7,375 nucleotides of DNA from Methanocalculus sp. (lineage in GTDB: Archaea > Halobacteriota > Methanomicrobia > Methanomicrobiales > Methanocorpusculaceae), in assembly GCF_029762515.1 (NCBI RefSeq), contig NZ_JARVGN010000072.1, positions 1-7,375 of the forward strand, read 5' to 3'. Position 1 is the first letter of the stretch; each line of letters opens with the position of its first letter. Shown piece after piece: positions 1-4,620 of the stretch. Under the pieces are notes generated by a model, which saw only the letters and a program-made list of their open reading frames with translations, ran no database searches and was not told where the DNA came from. Both the position numbers and the translations under genes were made by a program.

Positions 1-1
1 T

Positions 2-55
2 CTCAAGAAAAAAAATGCCAATGAACAAAAGGAACAGACCAGAGTAATCAGGTGA
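2..55 (+). CDS. Possible 3' end of an upstream gene (partial)
   Basis: The frame beginning at base 2 is open from the window edge to a TGA at 53-55 and would encode a Lys/Glu/Gln-rich tail ending in TRVIR. Its stop lies inside the AGGTGAT Shine-Dalgarno site of the marker 8 gene, a common arrangement for adjacent archaeal operon genes, so co-transcription is plausible. A second frame (base 3 to the TAA at 45-47) is also open, and 17 codons are too few to choose by composition. The product cannot be named. Confidence 0.3.
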   Translation, partial: LKKKNANEQKEQTRVIR

Positions 56-62
56 TAAACAG

Positions 63-923
63 ATGCCGACACAAGAGGACGAACATATCATTGAGGCAAG
101 CGGACGGGCACGGATTGTGATCAGAAACGGTATCGTGGTGGAGGTAGGTGATCCGCTCATCCATGACTGCCCCCTTGCAAAGCGGTTTGCATACCCGATT
201 CCGGAGATGACAAAGGAGCATATTGCCGCAAACATCACACACCGGATACAGGCATTTGGGATGTGCACCCCCGAACGCGAGGTCGAAGATGACCGGGAGT
301 TTGTCGGGTTCGGGGCATCCGAGATCATCAGCTTCGGGATGAAGGCAGGGATGCTGGATGCAGCAGTCCTCGCCTGTGATGGTGCCGGAACCGTGATCGC
401 ACCAACACCCTCACTTGTCCAGGGGATCGGCGGCAGGATGTCCGGGCTCGTCTTTACGACCCCCTATCCCTCAGTCATCAGGAAGATCGAGGAGGCAGGC
501 GGTATCGTCGTATATCCCGAGACAGGAGCGATGGATCAGGTGGGCGGGGCATCCCGTGCGGTCGCAGAAGGATTCACCGGGATCGCCGCCACCGTGGCAC
601 TCCCGCAGGATGCAGAGGCAATCCGGGGGCTGTATCCGAATGTCCTCATCATCGGCGTCCACACAACCGGTTTTACAATAGAAGAGGCGCAGGCCCTCGT
701 GGGTGCAGCTGATCTGGTGACAGCCTGTGCATCCGGACCAATCAGGGAGATCGCAGGTGCCCGGGCACTTGTTCAGGCAGGTGTCTCGGTACCGGTATTT
801 GCGATGACAGAGAAAGGAAAGGAGATCGTAATTGAGAAGATCCGGCAATCTGATGAGCCGGTCTTAATCAAGCAGGCAAAGCTCCCGGCAACAGGTGGCA
901 CGCAGCCGGAGCCCTTGATCTGA
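63..923 (+). CDS. Methanogenesis marker protein 8 (DUF2099 family)
   Basis: This 286-aa soluble protein matches my recall of the DUF2099 / methanogenesis marker 8 family, found in nearly all methanogens and of unknown biochemical role. The length is normal for the family. Visible features are Cys36 in an HDCP context, Cys68 in MCTPER, Cys105 in ACDGAG and Cys222 in ACASGP, with a Gly-rich stretch after residue 105 (TPSLVQGIGGR). The four spaced cysteines could bind metal or an Fe-S cluster, but that is inference. There is no signal peptide or membrane segment. The start is the ATG at 63, preceded by an AGGTGAT Shine-Dalgarno site at 51-57. The gene is convergent with the ArcS-like gene, with only 6 bp between the stops. 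A hypothetical gene may lie just upstream in the same operon. The family assignment is by sequence memory; an Fe-S role is unproven. Confidence 0.85.
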   Translation: MPTQEDEHIIEASGRARIVIRNGIVVEVGDPLIHDCPLAKRFAYPIPEMTKEHIAANITHRIQAFGMCTPEREVEDDREFVGFGASEIISFGMKAGMLDAAVLACDGAGTVIAPTPSLVQGIGGRMSGLVFTTPYPSVIRKIEEAGGIVVYPETGAMDQVGGASRAVAEGFTGIAATVALPQDAEAIRGLYPNVLIIGVHTTGFTIEEAQALVGAADLVTACASGPIREIAGARALVQAGVSVPVFAMTEKGKEIVIEKIRQSDEPVLIKQAKLPATGGTQPEPLI

Positions 924-941
924 AGAGAATTACTCTTTTTT
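923..941 (+). terminator. Small hairpin plus T6 tract after marker 8 gene
   Basis: AAGAG (923-927) can pair with CTCTT (933-937) across a five-base loop, and a run of six T follows at 936-941. The T tract suits archaeal U-rich termination of the marker 8 transcript. It overlaps the last codons (Lys-Lys-Glu-stop) of the convergent ArcS-like gene, so the same bases are coding on the other strand. The stem is short, so the T tract may matter more than the hairpin. Confidence 0.4.
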
Positions 942-1562
942 CAGGTGCTCGTTTCTGAACCGGACGAGCTCTTCACAGAACTCCCCGAGATAGTCGTCCA
1001 TCGAGAGGCTCCCTTCCTGGAAGGCACAGTCTCCTTCCTCTATCACCTTATTGATGATATTCCGGGTCGGGAGAATGAGATCGATTCTTACCCCGGCCTG
1101 CTCAGCTCCACGGATCAGAGCCTCCCGGAAGATCCCAAGGCAGTAGGCGATCCGGTACCGGTAGACCCCTTTCGTCTTGGCAAGGTAACCGGCAACGCGA
1201 CCGGTCTCGATCCTGAGAAAGTCATCAAGGACTTTCTGGTCTTTTACTTTGCCGAGCATGTACTTGTAATGGGCATAGGGGTACATCTCCTCAAGTTCGG
1301 ATGGCACGATCCCGCATGTCCCAAAGACGACGATATGGTACTGATCGTCTGAAAAGACCTGCGAGATGACCATTTTGATCAGCTGGTGGCTCGGGCTTGT
1401 GCTGTAGGGTTTCCGCATCGCACAGGGGAGGAAGATCCCGATATCCTTTGGTTCGACATCATATTCATCAATGATGTAGCGGTAAGACTGTTCAAACTCC
1501 GAAAGATAGAAGGGGGGATCGGTAAGGAGGGGCTTATCAGATGGGTTGTTATTGCCGCCCAT
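930..1562 (-). CDS. Stand-alone ArcS-type core-domain protein (DUF5591)
   Basis: This 210-aa protein carries the motif P46-C47-x3-K51-P52-Y53-x2-S56-x2-H59, an exact match to the PC-X3-KPY-X2-S-X2-H signature of archaeosine synthase ArcS. ArcS adds lysine to preQ0 in tRNA on the way to archaeosine. Full ArcS is much longer and combines this core (DUF5591) with TGT-like and PUA RNA-binding parts; here the core stands alone, with no visible RNA-binding module. It may work as a split subunit, modify another substrate, or be a paralogue. No membrane segment is seen. The start is the ATG at 1562; the sequence before it gives only a weak ribosome site (AAGAGA) and no obvious TATA box. The RelE toxin gene ends 67 nt upstream on the same strand, so read-through from that operon is possible. 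The first ~24 codons and 46 bp of upstream sequence are duplicated at 2182-2298. Confidence 0.75.
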   Translation of the reverse strand: MGGNNNPSDKPLLTDPPFYLSEFEQSYRYIIDEYDVEPKDIGIFLPCAMRKPYSTSPSHQLIKMVISQVFSDDQYHIVVFGTCGIVPSELEEMYPYAHYKYMLGKVKDQKVLDDFLRIETGRVAGYLAKTKGVYRYRIAYCLGIFREALIRGAEQAGVRIDLILPTRNIINKVIEEGDCAFQEGSLSMDDYLGEFCEELVRFRNEHLKKE

Positions 1563-1608
1563 GGTTGTCTCTTAGATGTTGGTTGCAGAGGAGGATGAAA
1601 GGTGCGGG
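1492..1608. repeat. Direct repeat, copy A (117 bp)
   Basis: This segment aligns without gaps to 2182-2298 at a constant offset of 690 bp. By my hand count there are 19 mismatches in 117 positions, about 84% identity. It covers codons 1 to ~24 of the ArcS-like gene plus 46 bp upstream of its ATG. Copy A belongs to the intact gene. Similarity stops on both sides: the toxin gene follows on one side and the rest of the ArcS-like gene on the other. Confidence 0.9.
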
Positions 1609-1629
1609 TTGCCCACAAAGAAGTATCGG

Positions 1630-1905
1630 TTAGAATGTTCTGTATACTGTTCTTCGAGGTCCCACCTCAACCACGACAATGATCAGACGCTCATTATGGA
1701 TCTTCAGAATAGCGCGGTATTTTCCAACCCTGAGTGAGAAGAACGGAGGATTATGGTTCCCTTCCAGACGTTTGAGAAACCTGTACGGGTTCTCCTCATT
1801 TGCAAGATCTGTAAGCGCCTTTTGGATGCGCTGAGCCGATTGTGGATCGAGCCTGGCAAGATCCCGTTCAGCTGGAGGGATGATGACAATGTCAAAAGGT
1901 TTCAC
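1630..1905 (-). CDS. RelE/ParE-family toxin (pair 1)
   Basis: The 91-aa product has the usual size and pattern of RelE/ParE-superfamily toxins, which are mRNA interferases acting at the ribosome (RelE) or gyrase poisons (ParE). A helical N-terminus carries AERDLARLD at 12-20. LKRLEG follows at 44-49, the basic strand R59-VGKYR64 next, and finally VGPRR-TVYR at 81-89, the position of the catalytic Arg/Tyr cluster in RelE proteins. The start is GTG at 1905, overlapping the antitoxin stop by four bases (GTGA), so translation is probably coupled. Antitoxin-first order and this overlap are typical of type II modules. The basic residues favour RNase activity over gyrase poisoning, but this is not decided by sequence. 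The gene lies inside the region bracketed by the 117-bp direct repeats. Confidence 0.85.
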   Translation of the reverse strand: MKPFDIVIIPPAERDLARLDPQSAQRIQKALTDLANEENPYRFLKRLEGNHNPPFFSLRVGKYRAILKIHNERLIIVVVEVGPRRTVYRTF

Positions 1906-2138
1906 AGGAGATCAAGATCCCTCATAGCGTCATCAAGAGGCCTGAATTTTCCTGCTTTTATATAGATCTCTGCCTCATCCAGACGCCTGAGGGTCTCTTC
2001 AGAGAGAGGTTCATCATCATACATTACATCAATCAGGCGCTCAATACAGTCATTATAGGTTTCACGGGGATGAATCTTCAACCTGGTCAGTCGCTCTTTT
2101 GTTGAAGATTCAAGCTTAATCGTCTGGGATGTCGCCAT
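1902..2138 (-). CDS. Ribbon-helix-helix-type antitoxin (pair 1)
   Basis: The 78-aa protein should bind DNA and neutralise the RelE-type toxin encoded directly downstream. Its N-terminus (SQTIKLESSTKERLTRLK, residues 4-21) has the strand-then-helix pattern of ribbon-helix-helix repressors and resembles archaeal VapB-like/DUF7557 antitoxins. The acidic C-terminal part, with DEAE around 55-58 and DDAMRDLDLL at the end, fits a toxin-wrapping tail. I chose the ATG at 2138: a TATA-like element at 2163-2170 (minus strand) would start transcription at about 2140, making the message almost leaderless. An in-frame GTG at 2153 would add five residues but lies upstream of that predicted start. Palindromic sequence at 2140-2163 is a likely autoregulatory operator. 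Confidence 0.8.
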   Translation of the reverse strand: MATSQTIKLESSTKERLTRLKIHPRETYNDCIERLIDVMYDDEPLSEETLRRLDEAEIYIKAGKFRPLDDAMRDLDLL

Positions 2139-2139
2139 G

Positions 2140-2170
2140 ATACTATAGTACACCCCAGTATACCATAAAG
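2140..2170 (-). promoter_or_regulatory. Promoter and candidate operator of toxin-antitoxin pair 1
   Basis: On the minus strand CTTTATGG at 2170-2163 is a plausible TATA box about 25 nt before the ATG at 2138. Immediately downstream is a nested set of palindromes: GTATAC (2158-2163), the perfect 10-mer TACTATAGTA (2141-2150), and outer arms ATACT/AGTAT (2140-2144 and 2157-2161). Ribbon-helix-helix antitoxins usually repress their own operon by binding such repeated half-sites over the transcription start; that this antitoxin does so here is inference. Confidence 0.5.
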
Positions 2171-2178
2171 ATTACTAC

Positions 2179-2252
2179 CACTCAAACTCAGGAAGGTAGA
2201 AAGGGGGATCGGTAAGGAGGGGCTAATCAGAGGGGTTGGTGTTGCCACCCAT
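2179..2252 (-). pseudogene. Remnant of the ArcS-like gene start
   Basis: Read on the minus strand from the ATG at 2252, copy B gives MGGNTNPSD, then an in-frame TAG at codon 10, then PLLTDPPFYLPEFEW and a second stop. The intact gene reads MGGNNNPSDKPLLTDPPFYL over the same stretch. The reading frame is preserved apart from one Lys-to-stop change (AAG to TAG), and similarity ends after about codon 24 where the toxin-antitoxin promoter begins. This is therefore a truncated, non-functional gene start and not a random repeat. It could be the original 5' end displaced by an insertion or a degraded tandem copy. Confidence 0.8.
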
Positions 2253-2298
2253 AGTTGTCTTATAGACATGGGTTGTGGAGGAGGATGAAGGGTGCGGA
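2182..2298. repeat. Direct repeat, copy B (117 bp)
   Basis: This is the decayed partner of 1492-1608, aligned without gaps at 690 bp offset and about 84% identity. It lies immediately upstream of the toxin-antitoxin promoter. Together the copies bracket a 573-bp unique segment (1609-2181) that contains exactly the antitoxin-toxin pair. The best-preserved block is the 16-base run shared at 1515-1530 and 2205-2220. Confidence 0.9.
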
Positions 2299-2337
2299 TA
2301 GGTTAACATTGGTGAGATCCTGTTGTTCTTCCAGAAG

Positions 2338-2346
2338 ATTTATATT
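2338..2346 (+). promoter_or_regulatory. TATA box for the zinc-ribbon gene; leaderless start
   Basis: ATTTATATT at 2338-2346, preceded by the purine-rich AGAAG (a possible BRE), is a strong archaeal TATA box. Its centre is about 26 nt from the ATG at 2369. No Shine-Dalgarno sequence precedes that ATG (CATAATTC), so the transcript is probably leaderless. This promoter supports the reality of the small gene. Confidence 0.6.
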
Positions 2347-2368
2347 CGTAAACATCCGAACATAATTC

Positions 2369-2509
2369 ATGTCAATCAAATGTGGTGACAAGCCCGGAGA
2401 GGGCAGGTATGTATGCAAGAAATGTGGAAAGTCGATCACCCTTGCAAGCAAGGACGAGGCAATCTATCCCTGCCCGCTCTGCCAATTCTGCGAATATCGG
2501 CAGGGTTGA
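2369..2509 (+). CDS. 46-aa zinc-ribbon protein
   Basis: The small protein begins MSIKCGDKPGEGRYVCKKCG and continues with a polar linker, then CPLCQFC near the C-terminus. Cys16-x2-Cys19 and Cys35-x2-Cys38 form a classical zinc-ribbon or rubredoxin-like knuckle pair; Cys5 and Cys41 are extra. The N-terminal CGDKPGxGxYxCxxCG pattern is one I recall from small zinc-ribbon proteins of archaea and anaerobic bacteria whose function is not established. It may bind Zn or Fe and act as a redox or nucleic-acid adaptor. A TATA box 26 nt upstream of the ATG supports leaderless expression. It is the only plus-strand gene between two minus-strand toxin-antitoxin pairs and does not look part of either. Confidence 0.75.
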   Translation: MSIKCGDKPGEGRYVCKKCGKSITLASKDEAIYPCPLCQFCEYRQG

Positions 2510-2596
2510 TCCAGGCGTAATGTATCAGAACCAAAATCATTTTTATCTCCGATCCAATCCGGTAGAGCTGTATCCTGCAGATAGAAGGCAGAGAGA

Positions 2597-2857
2597 TCAG
2601 CGATATGAATTATACCACTGCTCATATTCCTTGTGATCTGCAAAACAGTGGAGGATATACAGGGTATCTTCATGAATCTCATATATAATCCGTGCCTGCC
2701 GCGTCACCTTCTCAACATGAGAGGGGATGCCATACCTCAAATGACGGCGGGGAGGCATGGATTGTATCTTTTCAAAATGCGAAAGGAAGAGATGCTGAAG
2801 ATCGTTTGGTAACCTTTCAAACTCTTTCCGTGCAGCATCAAGGAAGAGGATCTCCAT
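2597..2857 (-). CDS. RelE-family toxin (pair 2)
   Basis: The 86-aa product is a RelE-superfamily toxin of normal length, presumably cleaving mRNA when freed from its antitoxin. Helical FLDAARKEFERLPNDLQ (residues 5-21) is followed by a core strand with HVEKVTRQARIIYEI (47-61) and a C-terminal strand ILHCFADHKEYEQWY (68-82). The HVEKVT...ARIIYEI and HxxYxxWY features resemble archaeal RelE toxins I know. It is not a close relative of the pair 1 toxin: no shared motif beyond the fold-level pattern is visible. The ATG at 2857 follows the antitoxin stop by four bases, with AAGTGATC as a ribosome site overlapping that stop. Coupled expression is likely. Confidence 0.8.
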   Translation of the reverse strand: MEILFLDAARKEFERLPNDLQHLFLSHFEKIQSMPPRRHLRYGIPSHVEKVTRQARIIYEIHEDTLYILHCFADHKEYEQWYNSYR

Positions 2858-2861
2858 TCGA

Positions 2862-3098
2862 TCACTTCGTAATGAGCCGTCTCACCTCATCCAGAGAGGT
2901 GAGAGGAGTTTTTCCAGCCAGAACCTCACCCATCTCTATGGAGACCCCTCTGTGAACCAGCATCAACTCTTCCTCTTCAATCATCCTTTCGTATGCGAGT
3001 ATAGCCTGACGAATAACCTCCGTCTGATTCCCTGCATATCCCTTATCGATGATCCTCCGGATTGCCTCTTCATATGGTCTTCCAATATTAATGTTCAT
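2862..3098 (-). CDS. Ribbon-helix-helix antitoxin (pair 2)
   Basis: The 78-aa protein starts MNINIGRPYEEAIRRIIDKG and continues NQTEVIRQAILAYER, the strand-helix-turn-helix layout of ParD/CopG-type ribbon-helix-helix proteins (DNA-binding strand about 1-7, helices about 8-19 and 24-38). The C-terminal half (EEEELMLVHRGVS...LTSLDEVRRLI) should bind the toxin. The ATG at 3098 is chosen because GGGGTGATCT ends two to three bases before it, a near-perfect complement of the 16S 3' end. An upstream in-frame ATG at 3119 lacks such a site. It probably represses its own operon at palindromes at 3124-3133 and 3144-3158. Confidence 0.8.
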   Translation of the reverse strand: MNINIGRPYEEAIRRIIDKGYAGNQTEVIRQAILAYERMIEEEELMLVHRGVSIEMGEVLAGKTPLTSLDEVRRLITK

Positions 3099-3117
3099 AG
3101 AGATCACCCCTGAGCAC

Positions 3118-3158
3118 ATAATAAATGTACATTCAATAATAGATTAATTGATCATTAA
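3118..3158 (-). promoter_or_regulatory. Promoter and candidate operator of toxin-antitoxin pair 2
   Basis: On the minus strand TCTATTATTG at 3143-3134 is a TATA candidate that would start transcription near 3114 and include the Shine-Dalgarno site. A second candidate, TTTATTAT at 3125-3118, would make the message leaderless. The perfect palindrome AATGTACATT (3124-3133) lies between TATA and start, a suitable operator position, and an imperfect palindrome centred on TGATCA lies at 3144-3158. The sequence differs from the pair 1 operator, in line with independent origin of the two modules. Confidence 0.45.
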
Positions 3159-3174
3159 CCGATTGAGAGAAAGA

Positions 3175-4029
3175 TCAGATATACATTCTGGCACGGCTAC
3201 CCCTCACAACCCACATAATACACCCAGACACCCCAAGGCCAACCAGGCTTGCCCATAAGGGCAATAGCAAAACAAACGCACCCACCCCCCCGGTAGCAAT
3301 CGCCACCATCACAACAGAGAGACCAAGGAGCCGGGCAGCCTGCACCCGGCCCCGATCAAGCGGCTCTTTAGTCCGATCACCCACAGACAGAGTCTGATCC
3401 TTCCTGAAGAGGACTGAACTGAATAAGAGAGGAGCTGCAAGCATCCAGATGAGGAGCCATGATGAGACCGGGAGAGGGAGGGGTGGCAGGGTGATCCCAA
3501 AGAACGCTGCATATGCAACCAACCCGATAAGCAGAACTGCAGCAAACCATATCTGATGGAAATCTGGTTCTTTCAGCCGTAAATCAAGGATAAAGGCAGC
3601 TAACGCTGCGGGACCTGCCAGCCAGAAACCCCCGGAAACCAGCCATCCGGCAAGAAGGAGCAGAGCAGCTGAATCAAGGGACCCGGCCGGCTGCCCGGTC
3701 GTCCGGTTCACTATCCGGAGAAGGAGCAGCACGAAGAGTGAGGTCAGAAAACCTGGCTCTTGAGCAATGAGAAGGAGAGGGATACAGATCAGAGCAGGCA
3801 GAAACGCAGCATACTCTGAGTCGGGGTCAAGCTCCCGGGAGATCGCCCATGCAAAGAAGATGGCAATACCGGCAATAAACCCCTGATGAATGGCGGGAAA
3901 CAGGGTTTCACCCAGATAAAGAGACGAACCTGCAGCCCCTGTCGAGACGAGGAGTGTCATGATGATGATTGCCCGGTTCGTCGGGTACATTGGATCAATG
4001 GGGCGTGCGAGGGTCGTCAACTGGTGCAT
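3175..4029 (-). CDS. Unidentified polytopic membrane protein
   Basis: I do not recognise this 284-aa protein with certainty. Its composition is strongly hydrophobic, with about eight to nine membrane segments (near 20-40, 45-62, 75-90, 91-105, 121-147, 158-178, 186-206, 236-256 and 258-276). Between the second and third segments is a conserved-looking polar stretch, SRELDPDSEYAAFLPA (64-79), that could be functional. A short basic loop (RKDQTLSVGDRTKEPLDRGR, about 209-228) precedes the last two segments, and the C-terminus is short and basic (RGSRARMYI). No ATP-binding, transporter or glycosyltransferase motif is visible. The start is the ATG at 4029, with GAGAGGAT about 6 nt upstream; an internal ATG at codon 14 is a weaker choice. 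It is divergent from the ferritin-like gene and shows no operon partner. Confidence 0.7.
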   Translation of the reverse strand: MHQLTTLARPIDPMYPTNRAIIIMTLLVSTGAAGSSLYLGETLFPAIHQGFIAGIAIFFAWAISRELDPDSEYAAFLPALICIPLLLIAQEPGFLTSLFVLLLLRIVNRTTGQPAGSLDSAALLLLAGWLVSGGFWLAGPAALAAFILDLRLKEPDFHQIWFAAVLLIGLVAYAAFFGITLPPLPLPVSSWLLIWMLAAPLLFSSVLFRKDQTLSVGDRTKEPLDRGRVQAARLLGLSVVMVAIATGGVGAFVLLLPLWASLVGLGVSGCIMWVVRGSRARMYI

Positions 4030-4185
4030 GGTATCCTCTCTTCTATTCAGATGAACTCACGGTGAGCTTCGGGGGAAGAAATAGCCTTCCCACGGAAATA
4101 AGGGATGCAAAAACATTTCAGCCATCACAACATCCATTCCCCTGACGAAAATATTCTCTACGAGAGCCGGTTTTCACACCAAGAA
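4030..4185. promoter_or_regulatory. Divergent intergenic region with two inverted repeats
   Basis: The 228 bp between the membrane-protein gene and the ferritin-like gene encodes nothing convincing. It holds CTCAC-G-GTGAG at 4056-4066, extended to 4053-4070 by GAA/TTC with a one-base bulge, and GGGAAG-N7-CTTCCC at 4073-4091. Both lie in the probable 5' leader or promoter of the membrane-protein gene. A weak minus-strand TATA candidate (CTTATTTC) lies near 4096-4103. They could be operators or leader hairpins; sequence alone cannot decide. Confidence 0.35.
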
Positions 4186-4188
4186 CAC

Positions 4189-4194
4189 TTATAA
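4189..4194 (+). promoter_or_regulatory. TATA box of the ferritin-like gene
   Basis: TTATAA at 4189-4194 (within ACACTTATAACC) predicts a transcription start near 4216. That is downstream of the in-frame ATG at 4201 and upstream of the AGGAGG Shine-Dalgarno site at 4246-4251, so it supports translation from the ATG at 4258 with a leader of about 40 nt. Confidence 0.6.
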
Positions 4195-4257
4195 CCATTA
4201 ATGCCGTACAAAGAGAAAGGGCTTGGTGAACAGCCCATAGAGAACAGGAGGAATTTT

Positions 4258-4569
4258 ATGCCTGAATTTGCAAATCCATTCGCAGGAAATAATATCAACC
4301 GAAAGATCTCCCATGATGAGCTCATCCGCACCATCCGCTACAGCATGGCAGCCGAGTTTGAGGCTATCCAGCTGTATATGCAGATCGCAGATGCAACCGA
4401 TAACCCTCTTGCAAAAGAGGTCTTAACCGACATCGCAGACGAAGAGAAGGTCCATGCAGGTGAATTATACCGGCTCCTGATGGAACTCGATCCAAAAGAG
4501 GGAGAGTTCTATGCAGAAGGTGTAAAAGAGGTTGAGGAAGAGATTGAAAAGTTAAAAGCGAAGAAATAA
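4258..4569 (+). CDS. Encapsulated-ferritin-type iron-storage protein (EncFtn-like)
   Basis: The 103-aa protein resembles the encapsulated ferritins and the ferritin-like N-terminal domain of the Pyrococcus furiosus encapsulin. In Rhodospirillum rubrum EncFtn the iron ligands are Glu32, Glu62 and His65; here Glu33, Glu63 and His66 occur with identical spacing (EEKVHAGE at 62-69). Two long helices (about 18-47 and 50-76) are followed by an acidic tail, VEEEIEKLKAKK. Such proteins oxidise Fe(II) at a subunit interface and usually work inside an encapsulin shell, protecting against iron and oxygen stress. The tail shows no obvious shell-targeting peptide and no encapsulin gene is in the window; the adjacent genes run on the other strand. 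The start is the ATG at 4258 with AGGAGG six bases upstream. Plain rubrerythrin-like function is an alternative. Confidence 0.8.
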   Translation: MPEFANPFAGNNINRKISHDELIRTIRYSMAAEFEAIQLYMQIADATDNPLAKEVLTDIADEEKVHAGELYRLLMELDPKEGEFYAEGVKEVEEEIEKLKAKK

Positions 4570-4588
4570 TTCGCTTAATATCTTTTTT
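4556..4588 (+). terminator. Hairpin-T6 terminator of the ferritin-like gene
   Basis: AAGCGAA (4556-4562) pairs perfectly with TTCGCTT (4570-4576) around a seven-base loop that contains the TAA stop codon. Six T follow at 4583-4588. The 5' arm encodes the last Lys-Ala-Lys-Lys residues. This is the clearest intrinsic-type terminator in the window and separates the gene from the convergent ferredoxin gene. Confidence 0.65.
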
Positions 4589-4620
4589 CGTTATTCAGGA
4601 ATGCAGGAGAGATTGTTTTC

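Noticed and set aside
945..1352. 135-codon plus-strand open frame
   Set aside because: Antisense to the ArcS-like gene, which has an exact family motif.
2139..2153. GTG at 2153 as start of antitoxin 1
   Set aside because: It lies upstream of the predicted transcript start and inside the likely operator; the ATG at 2138 fits the ribbon-helix-helix N-terminus better.
1609..2181. Insertion sequence or transposon between the direct repeats
   Set aside because: No transposase, no terminal inverted repeats and no short target duplication were seen; the only genes are the antitoxin and toxin.
2382..2636. 84-codon plus-strand open frame overlapping the zinc-ribbon gene
   Set aside because: It runs in another frame through the zinc-ribbon gene and into the end of toxin 2; no ribosome site or recognisable motif, whereas the zinc-ribbon frame has a TATA box and CxxC knuckles.
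4201..4257. Upstream ATG adding 19 residues to the ferritin-like protein
   Set aside because: The TATA box at 4189-4194 places the transcript start downstream of it, and AGGAGG sits six bases before the ATG at 4258.
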